From a virus, in the IMG/VR virus record IMGVR_UViG_3300020131_000004, positions 1 through 41,282 of that record: 41,282 nucleotides of DNA; one strand, written 5' to 3'. Each line of letters opens with the position of its first letter. The first letter of the stretch is position 1. Shown one piece after another: positions 23,753-29,409 of this stretch. A program made the position numbers and the translations under genes. The notes under the pieces were generated by a model that worked only from the letters and a program-made list of their open reading frames with translations, did not search any database and was not told the origin of the DNA.

Positions 23753-24426
23753 GCTTGAGTGCCGATTGCCTCGTCCTGCTTCTTGGCGGCTTCTTTCCAT
23801 CCTGCCAGCTTGCCCTTTAGTGCTAGGCGCACAGTTTCATCCTGTGCTTCCCACACTTTGCGAAGTTCTGCCGTGCCCTTTTTCACGGCGTTGTTGATGT
23901 TCTTTTCTGCTTCGGTAGTATCGATAGGAGTGTTGTCGCGCTGTGGTTGCTTTGGCTCATCCTTGTACTTGCTGCCATCCCACAATCCAGCGTAAATATC
24001 AGCGGCTACCCCGAGTTGCTTCATGGCAACGGAGAGAGCATCAGTCACAGCCATCTTGTAGGCTTCATCGTTGGCGCGTAGACCAGCAGATTCTTTAGCC
24101 ACTAATGCAGATCCGCCAATGCCAGAAATAGGGGCGCTCCAATACTGAGTTACAGTGCCATCTGGCATAACAGACGGAACCTGCTCCCTAACGAACAGGT
24201 GAATGTGGGCGAATGCCATCAACTCACCGGCTGCGCCTGGCTCAGTCCAGAATTTGATAATGTCGTAGTACCAGCCTTCACCAATCGGCCCGAACACCTC
24301 TGTCATTACCTTGATGCGCCATTGCGGGTTTACGTCCGTCATTCCCTTTAGCCTTCCGGCTATGATGGTCTTGAGGGCGTTTGCTGGCGGCCTGCTCACC
24401 TTGTTCCAAATGTCTAAGTTGCTCAT
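23749..24426 (-). CDS. Single-strand annealing recombinase (Rad52/DdrA-like)
   Basis: A 225-residue protein resembling Rad52-superfamily annealing proteins of phages. It opens LDIWNKVSRPPANALKTI, then KGMTDVNPQWRIKVMTE, a central GIGGSALVAKESAGLRANDE, and AVTDALSVAMKQLGVAADIY, where the group is most conserved. The C-terminal 60 residues are charged and helical. Next to a YqaJ exonuclease it would load on resected ends and anneal strands. Family placement is by recognition and context. Confidence 0.78.
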   Translation of the reverse strand: MSNLDIWNKVSRPPANALKTIIAGRLKGMTDVNPQWRIKVMTEVFGPIGEGWYYDIIKFWTEPGAAGELMAFAHIHLFVREQVPSVMPDGTVTQYWSAPISGIGGSALVAKESAGLRANDEAYKMAVTDALSVAMKQLGVAADIYAGLWDGSKYKDEPKQPQRDNTPIDTTEAEKNINNAVKKGTAELRKVWEAQDETVRLALKGKLAGWKEAAKKQDEAIGTQA

Positions 24427-24492
24427 ATTGTTGCTCCTCGTCCTGTATCTGTTGCTGTCTATAACATGCGCTCATGGGTTAACCCCTTGGGG

Positions 24493-24885
24493 TTATGCTG
24501 CTGCGGCCATGTCAAACAAAAATTCAATCCGAGTCCTAGTTGACTCAAGAGCCGCCATGTACTCAGCGCTATCAATCCTTTGCCAATTCCTTTCATAGTG
24601 ATTGCTGTAATCATTCTCACGCTCGACTTCAATCCGCCCATGCTTGTCAATTTGGAATCTAATGGCTTCCAAGAAGCCATCTTCTGTTAGTCCAATCATC
24701 TTTGCGTATATGTACCAGTAGTCCCCTGGGCCTTCTGGGCAGGAATAGCTGTTGCGGTACTTGTAGCAATGGCCGATGAGTTTCTTGTTAATCTCTGCTT
24801 GTTCTTCATGCTCAATTACATTCAGCTCATTGCGCAGTTCAGCAAGCCGCTCCAGTTCTTTCTTAATTTCTTTTTTGCGATCCAC
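24493..24885 (-). CDS. Hypothetical early protein behind leader element B
   Basis: A 130-residue protein with GTG start exactly six bases after TGCAGAAAGGA of copy B. Residues 1-35 are a charged coiled coil (KKEIKKELERLAELRNELNV); the middle has YSCPEGPGDYWYIYAKMIG. No family recognised. It is followed by the annealing protein. Confidence 0.7.
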   Translation of the reverse strand: MDRKKEIKKELERLAELRNELNVIEHEEQAEINKKLIGHCYKYRNSYSCPEGPGDYWYIYAKMIGLTEDGFLEAIRFQIDKHGRIEVERENDYSNHYERNWQRIDSAEYMAALESTRTRIEFLFDMAAAA

Positions 24886-24891
24886 GATTTA

Positions 24892-24934
24892 TCCTTTCTG
24901 CAATCCGTTATCCACGAAGAGAAACCTAATCTTC
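24892..24934 (-). repeat. Dispersed leader element, copy B
   Basis: On the minus strand: GAAGATT, 25 bases (starting AGGTTTCTC), TGCAGAAAGGA, six bases, GTG at 24885. The upstream 19 bases (GTAGGNNNTAGGGAAGATT) are shared with copy C. Confidence 0.75.
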
Positions 24935-24950
24935 CCTAATACCTACTCCA

Positions 24951-25008
24951 TAGCTCAGGACTTACCTTTCGGCGCGTTACCCTAAGACGGCACGTTTCCG
25001 CTGAGCTA
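24951..25008 (-). other. Inverted repeat, possibly a structured RNA or decayed tRNA
   Basis: TAGCTCAG (24951-24958) and CTGAGCTA (25001-25008) are perfect 8-base inverse copies with a GC-containing loop. On the minus strand the segment begins GCCTGTAGCTCAGCGG, like a tRNA D-arm start, but no T loop or matching acceptor end is present. It lies in a gene-free gap (24886-25085) of the leftward operon. Confidence 0.4.
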
Positions 25009-25085
25009 CAGGCTAGATACTTTTCTACATCCCAGCCCCAACACCGGATGATTAGCGTTTGTACGTGGGGCAAGGCCGTACCTAA

Positions 25086-25253
25086 CTACCTTGCAAGGAT
25101 TCCTTGGTTAAAATCCGTCCGGTTTCCTTCAAACATCCAGTTACGCTTAATCTCACCCGTGCTATCTCGTCTGATAGAGTTTCTGGCCTTAACACGTATC
25201 AAGAATCCACTTGGAAAGTTATTCACATAGAGCTTTAGTAGTTTTCTTTTCAT
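25086..25253 (-). CDS. Small basic hypothetical protein
   Basis: A 55-residue basic protein (MKRKLLKLYVNNFPSGFLIR start) with a perfect GGAGG site four to five bases from the ATG. The body contains RRDSTGEIKRNWMFEG. No family recognised; DNA or RNA binding is possible from its charge. The strong translation signal and operon position support it. Confidence 0.68.
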   Translation of the reverse strand: MKRKLLKLYVNNFPSGFLIRVKARNSIRRDSTGEIKRNWMFEGNRTDFNQGILAR

Positions 25254-25279
25254 GTATACCTCCATAAACCTTGAGTTTG

Positions 25280-25322
25280 TTTATTCGGTTTCCGCTACGT
25301 TCTGGCTGGGTTGCAGAAAGGA
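25280..25322 (+). repeat. Dispersed element, inverted 3' copy R4 with Shine-Dalgarno complement
   Basis: On the plus strand: TTTATTCGGTTTCCGC, then TTCTGGCTGGGTTGCAGAAAGGA. It spans the stop codon of the leftward gene 25281-25646. In that mRNA it reads TCCTTTCTGCA, the exact complement of the gene's own leader TGCAGAAAGGA (11 of 11). Confidence 0.78.
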
Positions 25323-25646
25323 CGCGTTCTTTTCTCTGAGTTTCTCGGCAAGCTCCTTGAGATTGGCCAGAGTTTCCTTTTTGCCTTCCTCGATATTGGC
25401 AAGCTCCTCCTCCGTGGCATCTTTCGTGCAGACAACTTCAACAATATCGCCGTTAGGCATCGTTGCCTTGAATCCAGGAGTGCCCCAAGAGCTATATGTG
25501 TGCGCCCTATGGTCTTGCATATATTCGCCATTCTCGTAGACGGTTGCAGCAGTCCAGAACCAGTCATCGAGAACCCCCGCTGACACCTCTACAGGTTGTC
25601 GGTCAGTAACAAATTCGTTGAGTTTTTCCAAATCCAAAGTGTTCAC
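25281..25646 (-). CDS. Hypothetical cassette protein with repeat-encoded tail
   Basis: A 121-residue protein with GTG start six bases after the leader Shine-Dalgarno of copy C. The middle reads DDWFWTAATVYENGEYMQDH and a beta-rich block; the second half is a charged helix (ATEEELANIEEGKKETLANL). The C-terminus, FLQPSQNVAETE, comes from the inverted copy R4. The gene is cleanly bracketed by inverted copies C and R4, and its own 3' end can pair with its ribosome binding site. Function unknown. Confidence 0.7.
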   Translation of the reverse strand: MNTLDLEKLNEFVTDRQPVEVSAGVLDDWFWTAATVYENGEYMQDHRAHTYSSWGTPGFKATMPNGDIVEVVCTKDATEEELANIEEGKKETLANLKELAEKLREKNASFLQPSQNVAETE

Positions 25647-25652
25647 AGCATT

Positions 25653-25700
25653 TCCTTTCTGCATTTGGCTCGTTTACCGAGTAACAAAATCTTCCCTAGC
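25653..25700 (-). repeat. Dispersed leader element, copy C (best copy)
   Basis: On the minus strand: TAGGGAAGATTTTGTTACTC, GGTAAACGAGCC, AAA, TGCAGAAAGGA, six bases, GTG. The ATTTTGTT(A/G)CTCGGTAAAC core is matched by copy R3 in the opposite orientation at 18 of 19 positions. CTCG and CGAG could form a small stem. Confidence 0.8.
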
Positions 25701-25869
25701 GCCTACTGTCGTAAACCATGAATGCTGCGAGACATATAAATTCCCACATCGCAAATGGCATGATGAAGCGCAGCGCAATCCTGGGGTCATCAACAATCCC
25801 TGCGTAGACAGTAACCACAAACATTGCAACTGCCCCACCAAAACCTAGACCAACAATCATTGTTTTCAC
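25696..25869 (-). CDS. Small membrane protein
   Basis: A 57-residue protein with two hydrophobic spans (about 4-24 and 34-52) separated by a short DDPR loop. The GTG start overlaps the preceding stop (GTGA) and has GGAGG upstream. Function unknown. Expressed from PL, it could act at the inner membrane during early infection. Confidence 0.65.
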   Translation of the reverse strand: MKTMIVGLGFGGAVAMFVVTVYAGIVDDPRIALRFIMPFAMWEFICLAAFMVYDSRR

Positions 25870-26066
25870 GCCACCTCCGGTATTTGCACTCTTGCTTTAG
25901 CTGCTAAGTAACTAATCATTAATCCTGTAGGGATAGGGGCTATCTTCTTCTCACCCTTCCTCCAATCAGCCAGGAACTGCTTATCGCACCACTTACAAAC
26001 AGTCCTGTAAGGGTCGTTTGGCTTTCCGCATGAAGGGCAGGGCTTGTGGCGTGGTTGGAAGATCAT
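25866..26066 (-). CDS. Small zinc-ribbon protein
   Basis: A 66-residue protein with CPSC and CKWC spaced as a zinc ribbon (residues about 10-27), followed by a basic stretch and a short helix. It is coupled to neighbours by ATGA upstream and GTGA downstream. No function assigned. Confidence 0.7.
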   Translation of the reverse strand: MIFQPRHKPCPSCGKPNDPYRTVCKWCDKQFLADWRKGEKKIAPIPTGLMISYLAAKARVQIPEVA

Positions 26067-26452
26067 TTGGATTCAACCTTGGCGATGGCTTCTTGAACAG
26101 CTTTGGCTAGTCGGTGCTGATGCTCAGAACAGCACTCGGCATCCTCGGCTTCGTCTTGCATGTAGTCGTTGAAATAAGCCTTAACAGCCTCTAGAAGAAA
26201 GTCGCGCTGTTCTATGGCAATTGCCCATTCGACTACCTGTTTCGAGGTGAGCGGGAAAGCCTCTAGCCATTCAGTTGACACGCCAGCAAGGGCATTGAAT
26301 GTCGCAACAATTCTTCGCGCATATATCTTGTCTACGTCTTTATTCCCACCGTCACCGAGAAATCTCGATGCAGCCAGATTGTCTGTTTCCTCAAAGCTAA
26401 CCGTTCTGCCGGATTTCCTAGCCTTGCTGAATAGATGTGGGTGTTCTCTCAT
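26063..26452 (-). CDS. Hypothetical early protein, helical
   Basis: A 129-residue protein starting at an ATG with AAGGAGGG upstream. An in-frame ATG at 26506 with a weaker site would add 18 residues beginning MFCWCGSD. The body is helical, with FNALAGVSTEWLEAFPLTSK and a Cys/His-containing acidic end (DAECCSEHQHRLAK). No family recognised. Confidence 0.65.
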   Translation of the reverse strand: MREHPHLFSKARKSGRTVSFEETDNLAASRFLGDGGNKDVDKIYARRIVATFNALAGVSTEWLEAFPLTSKQVVEWAIAIEQRDFLLEAVKAYFNDYMQDEAEDAECCSEHQHRLAKAVQEAIAKVESK

Positions 26453-26512
26453 GAGTCCCTCCTTGTTTTTATCTTTCCTCGAATCGCTTCCACACCAACA
26501 GAACATGATTTC

Positions 26513-26689
26513 TCAACCTTCGTAAGTAAGGGGGCCGTGCTTTTCAACATACATGGCCCTTGCTTCTTGGAATGCGTCTCCAAGCGTTGCGGCCTGTAAC
26601 TTCGGGTTCTCCATCCATGATGGAACTTGTTGCCGAGGTGCTTTCTCTATGAAAAAGCCGTTCGCGCTAATCTCTGCCCAAAAGCTCAT
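26513..26689 (-). CDS. Small hypothetical protein
   Basis: A 58-residue protein (MSFWAEISANGFFIEKAPRQ) with AAGGAGG upstream; two adjacent ATG codons are possible starts and the second is better spaced. GDAFQEARAMYVEKHGPL near the end is helical. Function unknown. Confidence 0.62.
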   Translation of the reverse strand: MSFWAEISANGFFIEKAPRQQVPSWMENPKLQAATLGDAFQEARAMYVEKHGPLTYEG

Positions 26690-26716
26690 CATTCCCTCCT
26701 TAAGCCATTCCAAATT

Positions 26717-27037
26717 TCAATCTGCTTCGCAATACTTGTTAGGATCACGGTTAACCTCATCCACTGCGTGGCGGTGTACTGCGTCCATGAATTTGCTTCG
26801 CATTGATGCAAAAGCCTCTTCTCGGCTAATCTTTCCCTGAATCTGCATCTGCATAATGGATTCGAGGTCTACATGCATATCCCCTCGCCAGCCTTGGCAG
26901 TTTTCATCCCAAGGCTCATCCTCATACAGAATCTTGTATTCGAGGTTTTCGATAGCTTGGTCAATGTCGCGCTTAGTCCAGTCTGGAAACTCAGGTGGAT
27001 TGATGAAGCGTTCTGGTAGTGCGAGAGGGGAGTTCAT
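26717..27037 (-). CDS. Hypothetical early protein
   Basis: A 106-residue acidic helical protein starting in an ATGA overlap, with AAGGAG upstream. PDWTKRDIDQAIENLEYKIL and GKISREEAFASMRSKFMDAV are the clearest segments. No family recognised. Confidence 0.65.
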   Translation of the reverse strand: MNSPLALPERFINPPEFPDWTKRDIDQAIENLEYKILYEDEPWDENCQGWRGDMHVDLESIMQMQIQGKISREEAFASMRSKFMDAVHRHAVDEVNRDPNKYCEAD

Positions 27038-27315
27038 AACTGCTCCTTCTGTTCATTTTGTTGCTCGGTAAACTGGCTGGGTTGCGGACTGGATATTTTT
27101 ATCAACAGTTTGTTGAGCCTTTTTAAGCTGAGTCTGTCAATCCTTCCAAGAACAATATCCTCTACAACTTTTGGCTGTATACCGAGGAGTCCTGCCGAAC
27201 TGCTGCCATGCTGCAATATAAATTTTGTTAGGATTTGCATAGCATTCGATCTATTGAGCAGATCAACTGCCTCGTCTGCGTCGAATCCAAGATCAATGAA
27301 AATGTTGTAGCTCAT
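27034..27315 (-). CDS. HigA/XRE-like helix-turn-helix protein (orphan antitoxin-like)
   Basis: A 93-residue protein. MSYNIFIDLGFDADEAVDLL, the SNAMQILTKFILQHG helix, LLGIQPKVVEDIV and RIDRLSLKRLNKLL match the XRE-type domain of HigA antitoxins (HTH_37). No HigB-like toxin is adjacent; the gene upstream is a small unrelated protein. It may be an autonomous regulator or protect against host toxins. The tail SPQPSQFTEQQNEQ is encoded by element R3. It starts in a TGATG overlap. Confidence 0.75.
   Translation of the reverse strand: MSYNIFIDLGFDADEAVDLLNRSNAMQILTKFILQHGSSSAGLLGIQPKVVEDIVLGRIDRLSLKRLNKLLIKISSPQPSQFTEQQNEQKEQL
27052..27087 (+). repeat. Dispersed element, inverted 3' copy R3
   Basis: On the plus strand: TTCATTTTGTTGCTCGG, then TAAACTGGCTGGGTTGCGG. 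It encodes the tail of the HTH protein and is the closest inverse match to leader copy C. Confidence 0.8.
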
Positions 27316-27446
27316 CAGCTGGCGCTTGTAACGTCGACCGTATACCAAAGAACCAAACCAAAAATCTGGTAACACTTGCGTATCACGTAAAATACCTTGC
27401 CGCCTTTGTCTGCTGTTACAGCCTCAATTTCTACTTGAGTTTTCAT
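27315..27446 (-). CDS. Small hypothetical protein, first gene of the leftward operon
   Basis: A 43-residue protein (MKTQVEIEAVTADKGGKVFY) behind leader copy D. Three ATG codons follow the Shine-Dalgarno; the third gives a seven-base spacing and is chosen. It is coupled to the HTH gene by TGATG. It does not resemble HigB. Function unknown. Confidence 0.6.
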   Translation of the reverse strand: MKTQVEIEAVTADKGGKVFYVIRKCYQIFGLVLWYTVDVTSAS

Positions 27447-27453
27447 CATCATT

Positions 27454-27490
27454 TCCTTTCTGCAATCGGCTCAATCGGAGCCGGAATCTA
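27454..27490 (-). repeat. Dispersed leader element, copy D
   Basis: On the minus strand: TAGATT, then GGCTCCGATTGAGCC (a 5-bp stem with loop), GAT, TGCAGAAAGGA. It is the promoter-proximal copy and lies at the end of the PL leader. Confidence 0.7.
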
Positions 27491-27656
27491 ATCAATCCTT
27501 AGCCGCTGCTCTGCTGGTATTACTTGGGCCTAGGCCACTGTCCAACTTCACAGCACAAGTCAGGTGAGTCTCCCTGTTGCTGACCCTTCGCTACGGCTCA
27601 CACTCGTCGTCAGGTCACTTGCTGCTAGATCAGCTAATTGCTTAGTTGATGGAAGA
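27491..27656 (-). other. Leader of the PL transcript, no gene seen
   Basis: About 165 bases between the PL -10 box and leader copy D carry no credible reading frame. Visible signals are a perfect palindrome GGCCTAGGCC, two ACCTGAC words, and a self-complementary GACC/GGTC segment. These could form RNA structure or an antitermination (nut-like) site, but no known boxA or boxB was recognised. Confidence 0.5.
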
Positions 27657-27686
27657 ATAGTACACCGTCCGGTGAACCATTGTCAA
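27657..27686 (-). promoter_or_regulatory. Leftward early promoter PL
   Basis: On the minus strand: TTGACA, 18 bases, TACTAT. The spacer contains operator CACCGGACGGTG directly next to the -10 box. It faces the leftward operon (27446 down to integrase), so the repressor or Cro would block it in the lysogen. Confidence 0.85.
27663..27674. promoter_or_regulatory. Operator OL1
   Basis: CACCGTCCGGTG, a perfect CACCG/CGGTG dyad with a two-base centre, inside the PL spacer. Confidence 0.8.
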
Positions 27687-27698
27687 CACCAAACGGTG
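27687..27698. promoter_or_regulatory. Operator OL2
   Basis: CACCAAACGGTG, half-sites CACC and GGTG with the same 12-base span, 24 bases centre-to-centre from OL1 and just upstream of the PL -35 box. Confidence 0.75.
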
Positions 27699-27727
27699 AA
27701 ATAATTGCAAAGAGGGAATTGAGGACG

Positions 27728-27751
27728 AAAAAAAACCGCCACATGGCGGTT
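27728..27751 (-). terminator. Terminator of the repressor-side leftward transcript
   Basis: On the minus strand: AACCGCC, ATGT, GGCGGTT, then a T run of eight. It ends the transcript of repressor, 28067 gene and lipoprotein before it could reach PL. Confidence 0.9.
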
Positions 27752-27780
27752 GAATGGGAGGTGTAGTTTAGAGGATGGTA

Positions 27781-28056
27781 TTACTTACACTTGATAACGA
27801 GGTTCCTGGTGAACCCGCTGCCACCGTAGAAGCCATCTCTGGTTGCGGCAGCGGTAGTAATGGCATCAGTGCCGCCAGCTAGTATCTCGTAGCCGCGTTC
27901 TTTGCAGAGTTCTCCTGCCTTTTCGTAGCACATCCCCCAATTACGAGCAGTGCCAGAACAGTCCAGGCTGTGGGCCGCAGATCCATCAGGGCCGTAGGTA
28001 GGTTTGGCGGTGGCGCAGCCAGCGAGGAGAGCAACTGCCAGAATATATATTCTCAT
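27781..28056 (-). CDS. Lipoprotein, lysogenic-conversion candidate
   Basis: A 91-residue lipoprotein with signal and lipobox LLAGC (Cys14). The mature part has a conserved-looking block (LDCSGTARNWGMCYEKAGEL) and a C-terminal NLVIKC with three further Cys residues. Similar small lipoproteins are widespread on proteobacterial chromosomes and prophages without known function. It lies downstream of the repressor and before a terminator, so it would be made in the lysogen. It may change the cell surface, for example to exclude other phages. Confidence 0.78.
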   Translation of the reverse strand: MRIYILAVALLAGCATAKPTYGPDGSAAHSLDCSGTARNWGMCYEKAGELCKERGYEILAGGTDAITTAAATRDGFYGGSGFTRNLVIKCK

Positions 28057-28066
28057 TGTTATTTCC

Positions 28067-28336
28067 TTAGTTATTGTTGCATTTGACGATCTTAGTTACC
28101 CCTAGTGTATCTGCGTGCTTGTCTATAGAGTCCTTGAGATGGCTTATCACTGTAGAGGCGGCTACAGGATCATAAACGTAGCTGCCCGCCAGTCCCATTG
28201 CATGATGAAAGTTACTCAGCCTTACCGCATAAGCTATACCCGTTAGCTCACCGCTTTTTGCTTGTTGAAGCCATTCCTCCAGAAGCTTTATCAGCTCCTT
28301 GTTTTGATACTCGGTGATTCGGGTGATTGTCGGCAT
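28067..28336 (-). CDS. Hypothetical protein overlapping the repressor end
   Basis: An 89-residue helical protein starting at an ATG with GAGGA five bases upstream, inside the last 89 bp of the repressor gene in another frame. ITEYQNKELIKLLEEWLQQA opens it; a HHAMGLAGSYVYD segment follows. Co-expressed with repressor and lipoprotein in the lysogen. No family recognised. Confidence 0.65.
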   Translation of the reverse strand: MPTITRITEYQNKELIKLLEEWLQQAKSGELTGIAYAVRLSNFHHAMGLAGSYVYDPVAASTVISHLKDSIDKHADTLGVTKIVKCNNN

Positions 28337-28799
28337 CGCGTTCCTCGGTGATTTCGATCAACTCCCCTAGAGGTAAGACCTGCGCCTTTCTTCTCTCCAT
28401 ACGTCCCCACGGATTAGCAGCTCTATCCTCTGGGTTGTCAATGGAATACAGGCTATTTGCCATGTTGATGAGCGCCTCTCTATGAGCCTGCGACATTCCA
28501 TCGAAGAAATAATTCAATTGGCGCTTAAACTCATCCCCCTCCGAGGAAACCTCATTCCCATCCGGCATATGGTTGCGCGAAGCTTCAGTCTCGTTGGTAT
28601 CCAGATTGTCAAAATAGAACCTGGATAACCCTGCTTTGGCTTCCATCTCACGCGCAACCTTTGCGCCAAATGCCTTACGCTCGGCAAGCATGTCATTTAT
28701 CTGACGCGGAGGCTTCCCCAAATAGCCAGAAGCCGCTGTTAACCCCATGCGGTCAACAATCGCCTTCAGGCGCTGCCTTCTTATGTCCGAATCGTTCAT
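28248..28799 (-). CDS. Prophage repressor (CI-like)
   Basis: A 183-residue protein. The N-terminal 65 residues form an HTH domain (RRQRLKAIVDRMGLTAASGY, LGKPPRQINDMLAERKAFG); the rest is helical and ends in a basic tail. It lacks the Ala-Gly cleavage site and S24 peptidase domain of lambda-type CI, so RecA-induced self-cleavage is not expected and induction may differ. It faces cro across three operators, which sets its role. Start: ATG at 28799 lies just after a TATAAA box, suggesting a leaderless mRNA like lambda cI; a GTG at 28814 is the alternative. Confidence 0.78.
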   Translation of the reverse strand: MNDSDIRRQRLKAIVDRMGLTAASGYLGKPPRQINDMLAERKAFGAKVAREMEAKAGLSRFYFDNLDTNETEASRNHMPDGNEVSSEGDEFKRQLNYFFDGMSQAHREALINMANSLYSIDNPEDRAANPWGRMERRKAQVLPLGELIEITEERDADNHPNHRVSKQGADKASGGMASTSKKR

Positions 28800-28819
28800 G
28801 ACGATTTTATACACGTATA

Positions 28820-28831
28820 CCCCACTTGGTG
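28820..28831. promoter_or_regulatory. Operator OR3-like site
   Basis: CCCCACTTGGTG has a good GGTG half and a CCCC half. It is nearest the repressor start, 17 bases centre-to-centre from the next site, so it could mediate repressor autoregulation. Confidence 0.5.
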
Positions 28832-28836
28832 AAATT

Positions 28837-28848
28837 CACCGTTAGGTG
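28837..28848. promoter_or_regulatory. Operator OR2
   Basis: CACCGTTAGGTG, half-sites CACC and GGTG, directly before the PR -35 box. Confidence 0.75.
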
Positions 28849-28877
28849 TTGCATTAGTACACTGTCCGGTGTATAGT
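28849..28877 (+). promoter_or_regulatory. Rightward early promoter PR
   Basis: TTGCAT, 17 bases, TATAGT. Operator OR1 fills the end of the spacer next to the -10 box, as at PL. The start would lie just before the cro ribosome binding site. Confidence 0.85.
28860..28871. promoter_or_regulatory. Operator OR1
   Basis: CACTGTCCGGTG, one change from OL1, inside the PR spacer, 23 bases centre-to-centre from OR2. Confidence 0.78.
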
Positions 28878-28883
28878 GAGGTC

Positions 28884-29168
28884 ATGGATATCAAAACCTT
28901 TCTTTCACACATGACAGTGGCCCAGCGAGAGGACTTTGCGGCACGTTGCAAAACCTCTATCAGGCATCTTCAAAACGTCGCCTACGGCTATAAGCCTGCT
29001 GGCGAATCTCTTTGTATCAATATCGAGCGCGAGTCCAAGGGGCAAGTGCGCTGCGAATCTCTTAGGCCCGATGTTGATTGGGCGGTTCTGCGTAACAGCA
29101 CAGCTCGTCGCCCTGGTCGTCGTGAAGCTGATTATGCCGACCGCCGCACAAAGAACCTGAAACCATGA
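28884..29168 (+). CDS. cro: Cro-like early repressor
   Basis: A 94-residue protein. MDIKTFLSHMTVAQREDFAA followed by CKTSIRHLQNVAYGYKPAGE is an HTH of the YdaS/Cro type, and LRPDVDWAVLR is the common end of that domain. The last 25 residues are basic and unstructured. It starts at the ATG behind GTGAGG rather than at a GTG in the promoter. As the first gene from PR it would bind the same operators and favour lytic growth. Confidence 0.85.
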   Translation: MDIKTFLSHMTVAQREDFAARCKTSIRHLQNVAYGYKPAGESLCINIERESKGQVRCESLRPDVDWAVLRNSTARRPGRREADYADRRTKNLKP

Positions 29169-29213
29169 ACCCCCTGACTTGGAATGCTCATCTCCATGAC
29201 TCCAAGTCCCTTT

Positions 29214-29239
29214 GGACGGGCTTCGGCTTGTCCCTTTTT
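29214..29239 (+). terminator. Early rightward terminator T1
   Basis: GGACGGGC, loop TTCG, GCTTGTCC, then CTTTTT. First of three tandem terminators downstream of cro. Confidence 0.85.
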
Positions 29240-29294
29240 ATTTCTCAACCTGAGCTATACGGCTCGGAAATCTTTAAGCGGATTTATGAGACTC

Positions 29295-29316
29295 CCCCTA
29301 GCAATAGGGGTTTTTT
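29295..29316 (+). terminator. Early rightward terminator T2
   Basis: CCCCTA, loop GCAA, TAGGGG, then six T. Perfect 6-bp stem with a GNRA loop. Confidence 0.88.
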
Positions 29317-29339
29317 ATTCAAGCTCAAGCTCGACTGTT

Positions 29340-29366
29340 CGCAGATTAAGGTCTGCGCTTTTTTTT
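29340..29366 (+). terminator. Early rightward terminator T3
   Basis: CGCAGA, TTAAGG, TCTGCG, C, then eight T. Third of the array, followed by two tandem CAATTGTCAC copies before the next gene. Confidence 0.88.
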
Positions 29367-29409
29367 AACAAATTTCAATTGTCACCAATTGTCACCAAGA
29401 GGCACATCT

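Noticed and set aside
24278-24475. Gln-rich leftward frame overlapping the annealing protein gene
   Set aside because: Most of it is a shadow of the annealing gene; the free 5' part is too short to judge.
29165-29368. 67-codon frame after cro
   Set aside because: It crosses all three terminators, so its codons are explained by the hairpins.
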